Shown: one piece after another, positions 1 through 7,795 of the stretch
Numbering within the stretch: position 1 is the stretch's first letter
How the letters are laid out: every line of letters starts with the position of its first letter
Origin: Rhodoferax sp.
GTDB lineage: Bacteria; Pseudomonadota; Gammaproteobacteria; Burkholderiales; Burkholderiaceae_C
Reading direction: 5' to 3'
Length of the DNA: 64,000 nt
Assembly: GCF_013297935.1 (NCBI RefSeq)
Contig: NZ_JAAFIX010000013.1
Span: 1-64,000 of the forward strand
Program-made: the position numbers and the translations under genes
Notes under the pieces: generated by a model
Seen by the model: the letters and a program-made list of their open reading frames with translations, nothing else
What the model was told of the DNA's origin: nothing
The model's database searches: none

Positions 1-123
1 TGGAGTGTGTTTGTGACACGGCCGCTGTCTGCTTCTCTGTTGGTAGCAGCTCTTGCTTTGCTGGTGGTGGTGATGCTGCCGTCTATCAAGGCTAAGCGGG
101 AGGAGGCGTTTGTGGAGGATTGA
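1..123 (+). CDS. C-terminal end of a TctA-like tripartite tricarboxylate transporter permease (5' truncated by window)
   Basis: Open frame from base 1 (WSVFVTRPLSASLLVAALALLVVVMLPSIKAKREEAFVED*), resembling TctA C-termini. Confidence 0.6.
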   Translation, partial: WSVFVTRPLSASLLVAALALLVVVMLPSIKAKREEAFVED

Positions 124-182
124 TGTTGGGCTAGCCCGGGCAGACATGATGTAATTTCGCATCAAAAATAAAGGAGACCCCG

Positions 183-1289
183 ATGACTGCACTACGTTGG
201 ATACTGATTGGATTGTGTTTAGCCACCACCGGAATGACGGCGTCGGCCCAAATCAAAATTGGCCAGACCACGGGGGTCACCGGTGCGGTGGCCGCCACCG
301 TCAAGGAAAGCAGTCTCGGGGCTCAGCTCTACCTGGACGCCACCAATGCCAAAGGTGGCGTGAATGGCGAAAAAATCGAACTCATCACCCTGGACGATAA
401 GTTCGACACCCAGCTGGCGGCCACCAATGCCCGCGAGCTGATAGAGCAACGCGGTGTGTTGGCGCTTTTCATGACGCGCGGCACCCCTCACACCGAAGCC
501 ATTCTCCCCTTGCTCGATCAGCATGGCGTGGCACTCATTGCACCCTCCACCGGCGCCATGGTGCTGCACCAGCCGCTGAAGAAACATGTGTTCAACGTGC
601 GCGCCACCTACCAACGGGAGGCCGAGCGGGCCATCACCCATTTGGCCGCTACCGGTGTGACACGCATCGGAGTGATTCACGTTGATGACAGCTTCGGTGC
701 GGACGGACTGGAAGGCACCCAGAAAGGGCTGACTGCTGCCAAGCTCAACGCGATTGCCGTTTCCAAATTCGACCGTAGCAAGCCGGACTTTTCACAGATA
801 GTGCCAGCCATGGCCAAACTCAGCCCGCAGGCCGTGATGGTGATCGGATCGGGTACTGCAGTGGTCGAGGCGATACGCGGCCTCAAAGCGGCGGGCAGCG
901 GGGCACAGTTTGTGACCCTGTCCAACAACGCATCGGGCGGCTTCATCAAGCTGCTGGGCGACGACGCGCGAGGAGTCATCGTGAGCCAGGTGCTGCCGCA
1001 ATCCCAGAACTACGCCATCGTGCAAGAGGCCGCCGGCCTGGCCAAGGCGAGAGACATTCTCGACGTCAGCCCCGCCATGCTGGAAGGCTTTGTATCGGCC
1101 AAGGTGCTGGTCGAAGCCTTGCGCCGCGCCGGGCCGAAAGCGACACGGGAGAAACTGCAAACCGCCCTGGAGGGCATCAGCCGCTTCGATCTTGGGGGGC
1201 TGAGCCTGAGCTTCAGCACCACCGACCACACCGGCCTGGATTTTGCAGACCTCTCCATCATTACCGCATCGGGCAAATTCCGTCGCTGA
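183..1289 (+). CDS. ABC transporter substrate-binding protein, branched-chain amino acid type (periplasmic binding protein)
   Basis: 368 aa ORF with signal peptide, IKIGQTTGVTGAVAATVKE...; type I PBP fold pattern. Confidence 0.9.
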   Translation: MTALRWILIGLCLATTGMTASAQIKIGQTTGVTGAVAATVKESSLGAQLYLDATNAKGGVNGEKIELITLDDKFDTQLAATNARELIEQRGVLALFMTRGTPHTEAILPLLDQHGVALIAPSTGAMVLHQPLKKHVFNVRATYQREAERAITHLAATGVTRIGVIHVDDSFGADGLEGTQKGLTAAKLNAIAVSKFDRSKPDFSQIVPAMAKLSPQAVMVIGSGTAVVEAIRGLKAAGSGAQFVTLSNNASGGFIKLLGDDARGVIVSQVLPQSQNYAIVQEAAGLAKARDILDVSPAMLEGFVSAKVLVEALRRAGPKATREKLQTALEGISRFDLGGLSLSFSTTDHTGLDFADLSIITASGKFRR

Positions 1290-1409
1290 GCACTCGCTAG
1301 CAAAACGCTCAACAGTTGCTTTACAAAGTTTTACGCGAGGGCGGTAAACGGCCAATTGCTCTAAGGGGTTAAGTACACATGGCAAGTTCGCCATGCACTG
1401 AAACTGAAT

Positions 1410-1712
1410 ATGTTGAAACAATCTCTGATCGCTACTGCTTTGGTTATCTCCACGTTTGGCGCTTTTGCCCAAGCACCTGCTGCGACGCCCGCAGCACCTG
1501 CCGCCGCGACAGCACCCGCTCCCGCAAAGGCACCTGAAGCCGCGAAAGAGAAGCACGCCGAACACAAGGAAAAACACGATGCGATGAAGGCCAAGCACGA
1601 AGCCCGCAAAGCTGAACGTGCAGCCAAGAAAGCCAAGCATCTGGAAGCCAAGGGCACCATGCCGGCAACTCCTGCAGTGCCTGCAGCACCAGCGGTACCT
1701 GCCGCCAAATAA
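1410..1712 (+). CDS. Small secreted Ala/Pro-rich and Lys/His-rich low-complexity protein
   Basis: 100 aa ORF with signal peptide (MLKQSLIATALVISTFGAFAQA), KEKHAEHKEKHDAMKAKHEARKAERAAKKAKH core; intrinsic terminator follows. Confidence 0.7.
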   Translation: MLKQSLIATALVISTFGAFAQAPAATPAAPAAATAPAPAKAPEAAKEKHAEHKEKHDAMKAKHEARKAERAAKKAKHLEAKGTMPATPAVPAAPAVPAAK

Positions 1713-1742
1713 AGCGCCCCGTGGCGATCTGCGCCGCAGCGA

Positions 1743-1769
1743 AAGGCCATCTCCGGATGGCCTTTTTTT
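1743..1769 (+). terminator. Intrinsic terminator
   Basis: Stem AAGGCCAT(C)/(G)ATGGCCTT followed by T-run. Confidence 0.8.
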
Positions 1770-1874
1770 GTTGCTTGGGGTGGAGCGCCGGCCAGGTGCC
1801 TGACCGGTGCGACAGGGACCGGCGAAGACAACCGGTATATTGAGACTCGTCTCTTTCTAACGGGGTTCTATCTC

Positions 1875-2297
1875 ATGCGCATCTGGCAAAAACCGGTCTC
1901 TGTAGAGATCCTCACCCGCATCAGCAAAAACACTGCCGTCGAGCACCTCGGGCTCGAATTCACAGAGGTCGGCGACGACTATCTGGTGGGCCGCATTCCG
2001 GTGGACCACCGCACGCACCAACCCTTCGGCCTGCTGCACGGCGGCGTGTCTGTGGTGCTCGCAGAAACACTGGGCTCGTGCGGCGCGGGCTTTGCGATTG
2101 CGGAAGGCTACAACGCGGTAGGACTGGACATCAATGCCAACCACCTCAAGGGGGTGAAGACAGGCTGGGTCACCGGCATCGCCCGTCCGGTGCACATCGG
2201 GCGGACGACCCATGTGTGGCAGATCGACATGCGCAACGAGGCGGGCGAAATGACCTGCGTGTCACGCCTGACCATGGCCATCTTGGCACCCCGCTGA
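1875..2297 (+). CDS. Hotdog-fold thioesterase (PaaI/YbdB-like)
   Basis: HQPFGLLHGGVSVVLAETLGS motif. Confidence 0.9.
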   Translation: MRIWQKPVSVEILTRISKNTAVEHLGLEFTEVGDDYLVGRIPVDHRTHQPFGLLHGGVSVVLAETLGSCGAGFAIAEGYNAVGLDINANHLKGVKTGWVTGIARPVHIGRTTHVWQIDMRNEAGEMTCVSRLTMAILAPR

Positions 2298-2400
2298 AGA
2301 TTGCATACGCGCTGCCCGGCGCATGGCCTTGTACAAGAAGACAAGCCACGCCATACTGCACTGACAAGCTCCCCCCCTGACCGTGATCACCAGCCCAAGC

Positions 2401-3261
2401 ATGACCCGCAGAACCGCGCTGATGGCAGCCGGCGCACTGGCTTGTGCCGGTGAAAGCGGGGCAAAAGGCACCGCTCTCAGAATCACAGCGCCTGCGGATG
2501 TTTTTCTGGACTACGGACTTTTTCTGGCGGGGCGCGATATTGCAGATATCCGGAGCTTTGACGGCCCCTACGCCCGGCGCGATGTCATGGAACTGGCAGT
2601 GCTGGTCCGCGAAATACGCCGGCAATTGCCCGGCATGGCGACCGAGTTTGTGCCCATCGACAGCTACCAACGGGCCTTGCTGGAACTGCGCGCCGGACGC
2701 ATCAGCGCACTGGGCACCACCGTCTGGCGGTCGGACCTGGAGGCACTGGGTCAAGACGTTATTCCCTCGCCCGCGCTATTGCAGAAGGGCGAATTTGTTG
2801 TGGGGCTGTTTACCGGCCCGCTCAATACCCGGGCCAAGCGGGCGCGCAGTCTGGCAGAGCTGCGAACACTGACCGCTGTTTCAAATAGCGACTGGAGCGT
2901 GGACTGGCAAACGCTGCAGGGCTTGGGCTTTCGGGTAGTCAACGACGTCAAGACCTGGCGCCAAATGGTGCTCTCCGTCGCCCGGGGCCGGGCCGACGTC
3001 CTGCTGGCCCCCTTCCCCAACCGTGAGGACCTGTTGCTGGAGGCGGAAGGTGTGAGCCTGCACCCGATCAACAACGTGGCGCTGGCCCTGCAGGGCTCAC
3101 GGCACATGGCCGCAGCAAACACGCCCGAAGGACAAGCCATTGCAGCTAAGGTGTTCCCGGCCTTGGCCGCAATGGCCGGCAAAGGCCAACTCCAGCGCGC
3201 GTACCAGGAATGCGGCTTTATCCACCAGCGCACCGCCAAGTGGCCGGTGCTCAACGCCTAA
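2401..3261 (+). CDS. Periplasmic solute-binding protein (SBP_bac_3-like)
   Basis: N-terminal RR signal, LRAGRISALGTTVWRSDLEAL; ORF 2383..3261 with probable start at 2401. Confidence 0.65.
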   Translation: MTRRTALMAAGALACAGESGAKGTALRITAPADVFLDYGLFLAGRDIADIRSFDGPYARRDVMELAVLVREIRRQLPGMATEFVPIDSYQRALLELRAGRISALGTTVWRSDLEALGQDVIPSPALLQKGEFVVGLFTGPLNTRAKRARSLAELRTLTAVSNSDWSVDWQTLQGLGFRVVNDVKTWRQMVLSVARGRADVLLAPFPNREDLLLEAEGVSLHPINNVALALQGSRHMAAANTPEGQAIAAKVFPALAAMAGKGQLQRAYQECGFIHQRTAKWPVLNA

Positions 3262-3268
3262 GCGTGTC

Positions 3269-4060
3269 GTGAGGCAACGGACCCTGCCCCCTTGCCACTC
3301 GCCGTATGCCCGGGGCGGGCTGGCATATTCGCTACTGGTTTGTGCGCTGCTGGTTTGGGCGCCTGCAGCGCTGGCACAGCCGGACAACGAAGACCCCGCC
3401 AACCACTACTACCGCTACACCAACGCCCAGCTGGAGGCGGTGTGCGACGCCATGTCCCCGAGCCGTTACATCAGTGGCTTAACCGACGGCGGCTGGGGCT
3501 CGCTGGGCATCGGTGGGAGATCCTATTTTTACCGCTCGGCCTGCTACCTGGAGCTGGTGCGGCGCACCGGCCGGGCCGAACTTTGCCCCAAGGTCATAGA
3601 GCGCCGCTCCCTGCTGGGTGATGGCTCCGCCCACTCACCGAAAGCCTGCGCTGAGGTGGCGGCGGCTTACCAGGCACGCGAGACACAAAGCGCACAAAGT
3701 CTGGCGGCCTTCAAGGCATCGGTAGAGGGGGCCTTTAAGCCCACCGGGCTGCAGGTGCAGCCACTGCCGGGAGGAGGCTGGCGCGTAGAGGTGCAAACCG
3801 AGGGCCAGCGTGCGGGCAACTATCAGCTGCAACTCATCAAGGTGCGTGATGGCACGGTCTTGCGCCAGGAAAACCTAGCCCTGCCCGGGCCGCAAGCGTT
3901 TCACTGGGAGCTGAGCCGCACCGAGGTGATTGGCGCCAGACCGCTGCCCGACATTTTCCCGATGGCGGTTTTGATGGACTACCTCGTGCCCGCCAGCGCC
4001 AGCCGGCCTGCCGGCACGCACAGCACCGGCATACGCAACTTCACGCTCTCTGCCGAGTAG
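3269..4060 (+). CDS. Hypothetical secreted protein
   Basis: ORF in frame with supplied 3140..4060; probable GTG start at 3269 followed by hydrophobic signal. Confidence 0.6.
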   Translation: MRQRTLPPCHSPYARGGLAYSLLVCALLVWAPAALAQPDNEDPANHYYRYTNAQLEAVCDAMSPSRYISGLTDGGWGSLGIGGRSYFYRSACYLELVRRTGRAELCPKVIERRSLLGDGSAHSPKACAEVAAAYQARETQSAQSLAAFKASVEGAFKPTGLQVQPLPGGGWRVEVQTEGQRAGNYQLQLIKVRDGTVLRQENLALPGPQAFHWELSRTEVIGARPLPDIFPMAVLMDYLVPASASRPAGTHSTGIRNFTLSAE

Positions 4061-4067
4061 CCCGCCC

Positions 4068-4652
4068 TCAGGCGGACTCGCCGCTGCTGCGGGCCATGCG
4101 CTCGCTTTTCCAGTACACATCGTCGCCCACCGTGCCATCGGTCCGGTAGCGGTTGAGCACACGGGAGAACACAAACATCAGGTCGCTGAGGCGGTTGAGG
4201 TACTGGCGGGGGGTGTCTTTGAGGGCCTCTTCGTTACCCAGTGCCACCACCGCGCGCTCGGCGCGGCGGGCCACGGTGCGGCACACATGCGCCAGCGATG
4301 CTGCGCGGGTGCCTGCGGGCAAAATGAACTCCTCCAGGCGCGGTAGCGCGGCGTTGTGTTCTGCCAAAGCCTCGTCCAGGGCCAGCACCGCTTCGTGCTT
4401 GAGCAATTCAAACCCGGGGATCGACAGTTCGCCCCCCAGATTAAAAAGCTGATGCTGGATTTCAACCAGCAGGTCGCGCACCGCAGGCGGCATGTCTTCG
4501 CACAGCAGCACACCGAGGTGACTGTTGAGCTCGTCCACATCGCCCATGGCGTGCACGCGCAAGCTGTTTTTAGAAACACGGGTGTTGTCGCCCAGCCCCG
4601 TGGTGCCGTTGTCCCCGGTGCGGGTGGCGATTTGTGTGAGTCGGTTTGCCAT
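4068..4652 (-). CDS. Cob(I)yrinic acid a,c-diamide adenosyltransferase, PduO type
   Basis: TRTGDNGTTGLGDNTRVSK and CRTVARRAERAVV motifs. Confidence 0.93.
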   Translation of the reverse strand: MANRLTQIATRTGDNGTTGLGDNTRVSKNSLRVHAMGDVDELNSHLGVLLCEDMPPAVRDLLVEIQHQLFNLGGELSIPGFELLKHEAVLALDEALAEHNAALPRLEEFILPAGTRAASLAHVCRTVARRAERAVVALGNEEALKDTPRQYLNRLSDLMFVFSRVLNRYRTDGTVGDDVYWKSERMARSSGESA

Positions 4653-4753
4653 GGGCCCATTGTGGCAGGCACCTAGGCTGCGTGCCCGCCATCAAAGTGA
4701 CAGCCCTGCGCGCTGCACAGATTCCTACAATGGCGAAAACTAGGAGACACGCC

Positions 4754-6178
4754 ATGAACGCCCCCACCACCCTGAACCACCTCTTGCCCCAGGTGAACTT
4801 GCGCGAGGTGCCCACTGCTTTGCTAGACGCGCTCAAAGCCCGCTTTGGCGACCAGCTTTCCACCGCGCTGGTGGTGCGCGAGCAGCACGGGCGGGACGAA
4901 TCGGCGTTTGATGTGCCGCCGCCGTCGGCCGTGGTGTTTGCCCAGAGCACACAAGATGTGAGCGATGCGGTGGCCTTGGCTGCGCAGTACCGCGTTCCGG
5001 TGATTCCTTTCGGCGTGGGCTCCTCGCTCGAAGGGCACTTGCTAGCGGTACAAGGCGGCATCAGCCTGGATGTGAGCCGCATGAACAAGGTGTTGTCCAT
5101 CAACGCCGAAGACCTGACCGTGACCGTGCAGCCCGGCGTGACGCGCAAGCAGCTCAATGACGAGGTCAAGTCCACTGGCCTCTTCTTCCCCATCGACCCC
5201 GGCGCGGACGCGACCATTGGCGGCATGAGCGCCACGCGCGCCAGCGGCACCAACGCCGTGCGCTACGGCACCATGCGCGAAAACGTGCTGGCGCTCGAAG
5301 TGGTAACCGCCAGCGGAGAAGTCATCCGCACCGGCACCCGCGCCAAGAAAAGCAGCGCCGGCTACGACCTGACCCGCCTGATGGTGGGCAGCGAAGGCAC
5401 GCTGGGCGTGATTACCGAGGTCACCGTCAAGCTCTACCCGCTGCCCGAGGCGGTGATGGCAGCCACCTGCTCATTCGCCAGTCTGGCCGATGCGGTGAAC
5501 ACCACCATCCAGATCATCCAGATGGGCGTGCCGATTGCACGCTGCGAGCTGCTGGACGAGAACACCATCCGCATGGTCAACGTGCATTCCAAACTGAGCC
5601 TGCCGGAGAGCTCGATGCTGCTGCTGGAGTTCCACGGCTCACCCGATGGCGTGAAAGAGCAAGTGGCCGTGGTGCAGGAGATTGCGGGCGAGCATGGCGC
5701 TGCTGCTTTCGCCTGGGCCGAGACGCCCGAGGAGCGCACCCGCCTGTGGACGGCGCGGCACAACGCCTACTTTGCCGGCGTGCAGTCGCGCCCGGGTTGC
5801 AAGGCGATTACCACCGACACCTGCGTGCCCATCTCCAGCCTGGCCGACGCGCTGCTGGACTCGGTCACCGAGGCGCAAGAGGCCGGCCTGCCCTACTTCA
5901 TGGTGGGCCATGTGGGCGACGGCAACTTCCACATGGGCTACCTGATTGACCCCGCGAAACCCGAAGAGCGCGAACTGGCCGAGAAGCTGAACCACCAGCT
6001 GGTGGAGCGCGCGCTGAAGCTGGGTGGCACCTGCACCGGCGAACACGGTGTGGGCCTGCACAAGCAGGGCTTTCTGGTGGACGAGACCGGCGTGGGCGCG
6101 GTGGACATGATGCGCACCATCAAGCGCGCGCTGGACCCGCACAACATCCTGAACCCCGGCAAGATCTTTTCGCTATAA
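4754..6178 (+). CDS. FAD-binding oxidase (GlcD/D-lactate dehydrogenase family)
   Basis: PFGVGSSLEGHL, DPGADATIGGM, TGEHGVGLHK motifs; probable ATG at 4754. Confidence 0.93.
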   Translation: MNAPTTLNHLLPQVNLREVPTALLDALKARFGDQLSTALVVREQHGRDESAFDVPPPSAVVFAQSTQDVSDAVALAAQYRVPVIPFGVGSSLEGHLLAVQGGISLDVSRMNKVLSINAEDLTVTVQPGVTRKQLNDEVKSTGLFFPIDPGADATIGGMSATRASGTNAVRYGTMRENVLALEVVTASGEVIRTGTRAKKSSAGYDLTRLMVGSEGTLGVITEVTVKLYPLPEAVMAATCSFASLADAVNTTIQIIQMGVPIARCELLDENTIRMVNVHSKLSLPESSMLLLEFHGSPDGVKEQVAVVQEIAGEHGAAAFAWAETPEERTRLWTARHNAYFAGVQSRPGCKAITTDTCVPISSLADALLDSVTEAQEAGLPYFMVGHVGDGNFHMGYLIDPAKPEERELAEKLNHQLVERALKLGGTCTGEHGVGLHKQGFLVDETGVGAVDMMRTIKRALDPHNILNPGKIFSL

Positions 6179-6180
6179 AT

Positions 6181-6230
6181 TTTGTAGCTGCTGGCGCATA
6201 TTCCACGAGGGCTAGCAGCCGTTTTGACAC
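6181..6230 (+). repeat. Dispersed intergenic element copy 1
   Basis: TTTGTAGCTGCTGGCGCATATTCCACGAGGGCTAGCAGCCGTTTTGAC. Confidence 0.85.
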
Positions 6231-6253
6231 TTAATGCAGGCAAGGAGTTAGCC

Positions 6254-6820
6254 ATGGGAATCATGTTCTGGATCGTTCTGGCGGTCGCGGTGTTTTACCT
6301 GATCAGCCTCTACAACGGGCTGGTCGAAGTCAAGAATGCGGTGTCCAAGGCCTGGTCCAACATCGACGTACTGCTCAAACAGCGCCACGACGAGCTGCCC
6401 AAGCTTATTGACACCTGCAAGCAGTACATGCAGCACGAGCAGGCCACCCTGGAGAAGGTGATTGCCGCGCGGGCCCAAGTGTCCAGCGCCCGCGAATCGC
6501 AGAATGTGGCGGCGGTCGGCCGGGCAGAAACCGGCTTGCGCAGCGGCCTGGGCCAGCTGTTCGCTTTGGCCGAGAGCTACCCCGACCTCAAGGCCAACGA
6601 GCAGTTTGTGCAGCTGCAGGCCCGCATCAGCAGCCTGGAAAACAGCATTGCCGACCGGCGCGAGTTTTACAACGAGTCGGTCAACATCAACAACGTGCGC
6701 ATCGAGCAGTTTCCCGGCGTGCTGGTGGCGCGCTTCTTCAACTTCAAGGCCTTTGACTTGCTCAAGTTCAGCGCCGAGGAGCTGACCGACGTGGACATCG
6801 GCGCCCGCTTCAAAGCCTGA
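6254..6820 (+). CDS. LemA family protein
   Basis: YNGLVEVKNAVSKAWSNIDVLLKQRHDELPKLIDTCKQYM. Confidence 0.93.
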   Translation: MGIMFWIVLAVAVFYLISLYNGLVEVKNAVSKAWSNIDVLLKQRHDELPKLIDTCKQYMQHEQATLEKVIAARAQVSSARESQNVAAVGRAETGLRSGLGQLFALAESYPDLKANEQFVQLQARISSLENSIADRREFYNESVNINNVRIEQFPGVLVARFFNFKAFDLLKFSAEELTDVDIGARFKA

Positions 6821-6831
6821 GCGGGGGCGGC

Positions 6832-7743
6832 GTGGACTTGGGACTCACAGGCCTGCGCTGGCTGCGCAGCCAGAGCCTGAACGGCCTGCTGGCGGCGGCC
6901 TATTTCGGTGCTGCGGGCGCGGCCATGCAGGTGGGGCCGGGGCCCGCGCAACGCTGGTGCCTGGCCGCGACCAGCGCCATCGGACTGCTGGCGTGGGGCG
7001 CGGCCCTGCGCCGTGCCCGGGCGATTGCCAACATCGCCACCTCGCGCATTGCCTCGGCCGCGCAGGGCTATGTGGAGCTGCAAGGCCGCACCACGACCAC
7101 CGACCTGATCTACAGCCCGCTGTCCCGGACGCCCTGCATCTGGTACCGCTACCGGACCTACGCGCGCGACAACCGCGAGAAAGAATGGCGGGAGATAGAC
7201 AGCGGCATCAGCAGTGCCACCTTTGACCTGCTCGACGGGAGCGGGAGTTGCACCATTGACCCCGACCACGCCGAAGTCATAGGGGCCGAGGTGACGACCC
7301 GCTACGCCGACGAGCACAAGCACGTTGAAGAACTCTTGCACGGCGGCCGCACCCTCTACGCGCTGGGCGAGTTCATCACGATCGGCGGCGCCAACTCCGC
7401 GCTGAGCCTGCGCGAAGACGTGAACGCCCTGCTCGCCAGCTGGAAACAAAACCCGGTGGACTTGCAACGCCGCTTCGACCTGAACCGCGACGGCGAGATC
7501 GACCTCCAGGAGTGGGAGCTGGCCCGCCGCTTGGCCACCCGCACGGTAGAGAAAGAGCACCGCAACATCCGCGCGCAAGCCGGCGTGCATATGCTGCGGG
7601 CGCCCCAAGATGGGCGCTTGTTTTTGCTCTCCCCCCTTTCACCCCAAGCCCTGCGCAGGCGCTACCTGTGGTGGAGCGCCCTGCACCTGGGTGTGTGCCT
7701 TGGCGGGGCCTTCATGGCGATGAAAGTGCTCCTAATTGAATAG
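6832..7743 (+). CDS. Membrane protein with GIDE/MULAN BAM-like domain and one EF-hand loop
   Basis: SPLSRTPCIWYRYRTYARDNREKEWREIDSGISSATFDLLDGSG plus DLNRDGEIDLQE calcium-loop consensus; adjacent to lemA-like gene. Confidence 0.75.
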   Translation: MDLGLTGLRWLRSQSLNGLLAAAYFGAAGAAMQVGPGPAQRWCLAATSAIGLLAWGAALRRARAIANIATSRIASAAQGYVELQGRTTTTDLIYSPLSRTPCIWYRYRTYARDNREKEWREIDSGISSATFDLLDGSGSCTIDPDHAEVIGAEVTTRYADEHKHVEELLHGGRTLYALGEFITIGGANSALSLREDVNALLASWKQNPVDLQRRFDLNRDGEIDLQEWELARRLATRTVEKEHRNIRAQAGVHMLRAPQDGRLFLLSPLSPQALRRRYLWWSALHLGVCLGGAFMAMKVLLIE

Positions 7744-7786
7744 CTAAAAGCGCAATATCTGCGAGGGCTAAGCCCTTGTTTTGCCC
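7736..7786 (+). repeat. Dispersed intergenic element copy 2
   Basis: TTGAATAGCTAAAAGCGCAATATCTGCGAGGGCTAAGCCCTTGTTTTGCCC. Confidence 0.8.
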
Positions 7787-7795
7787 TCAATATGC

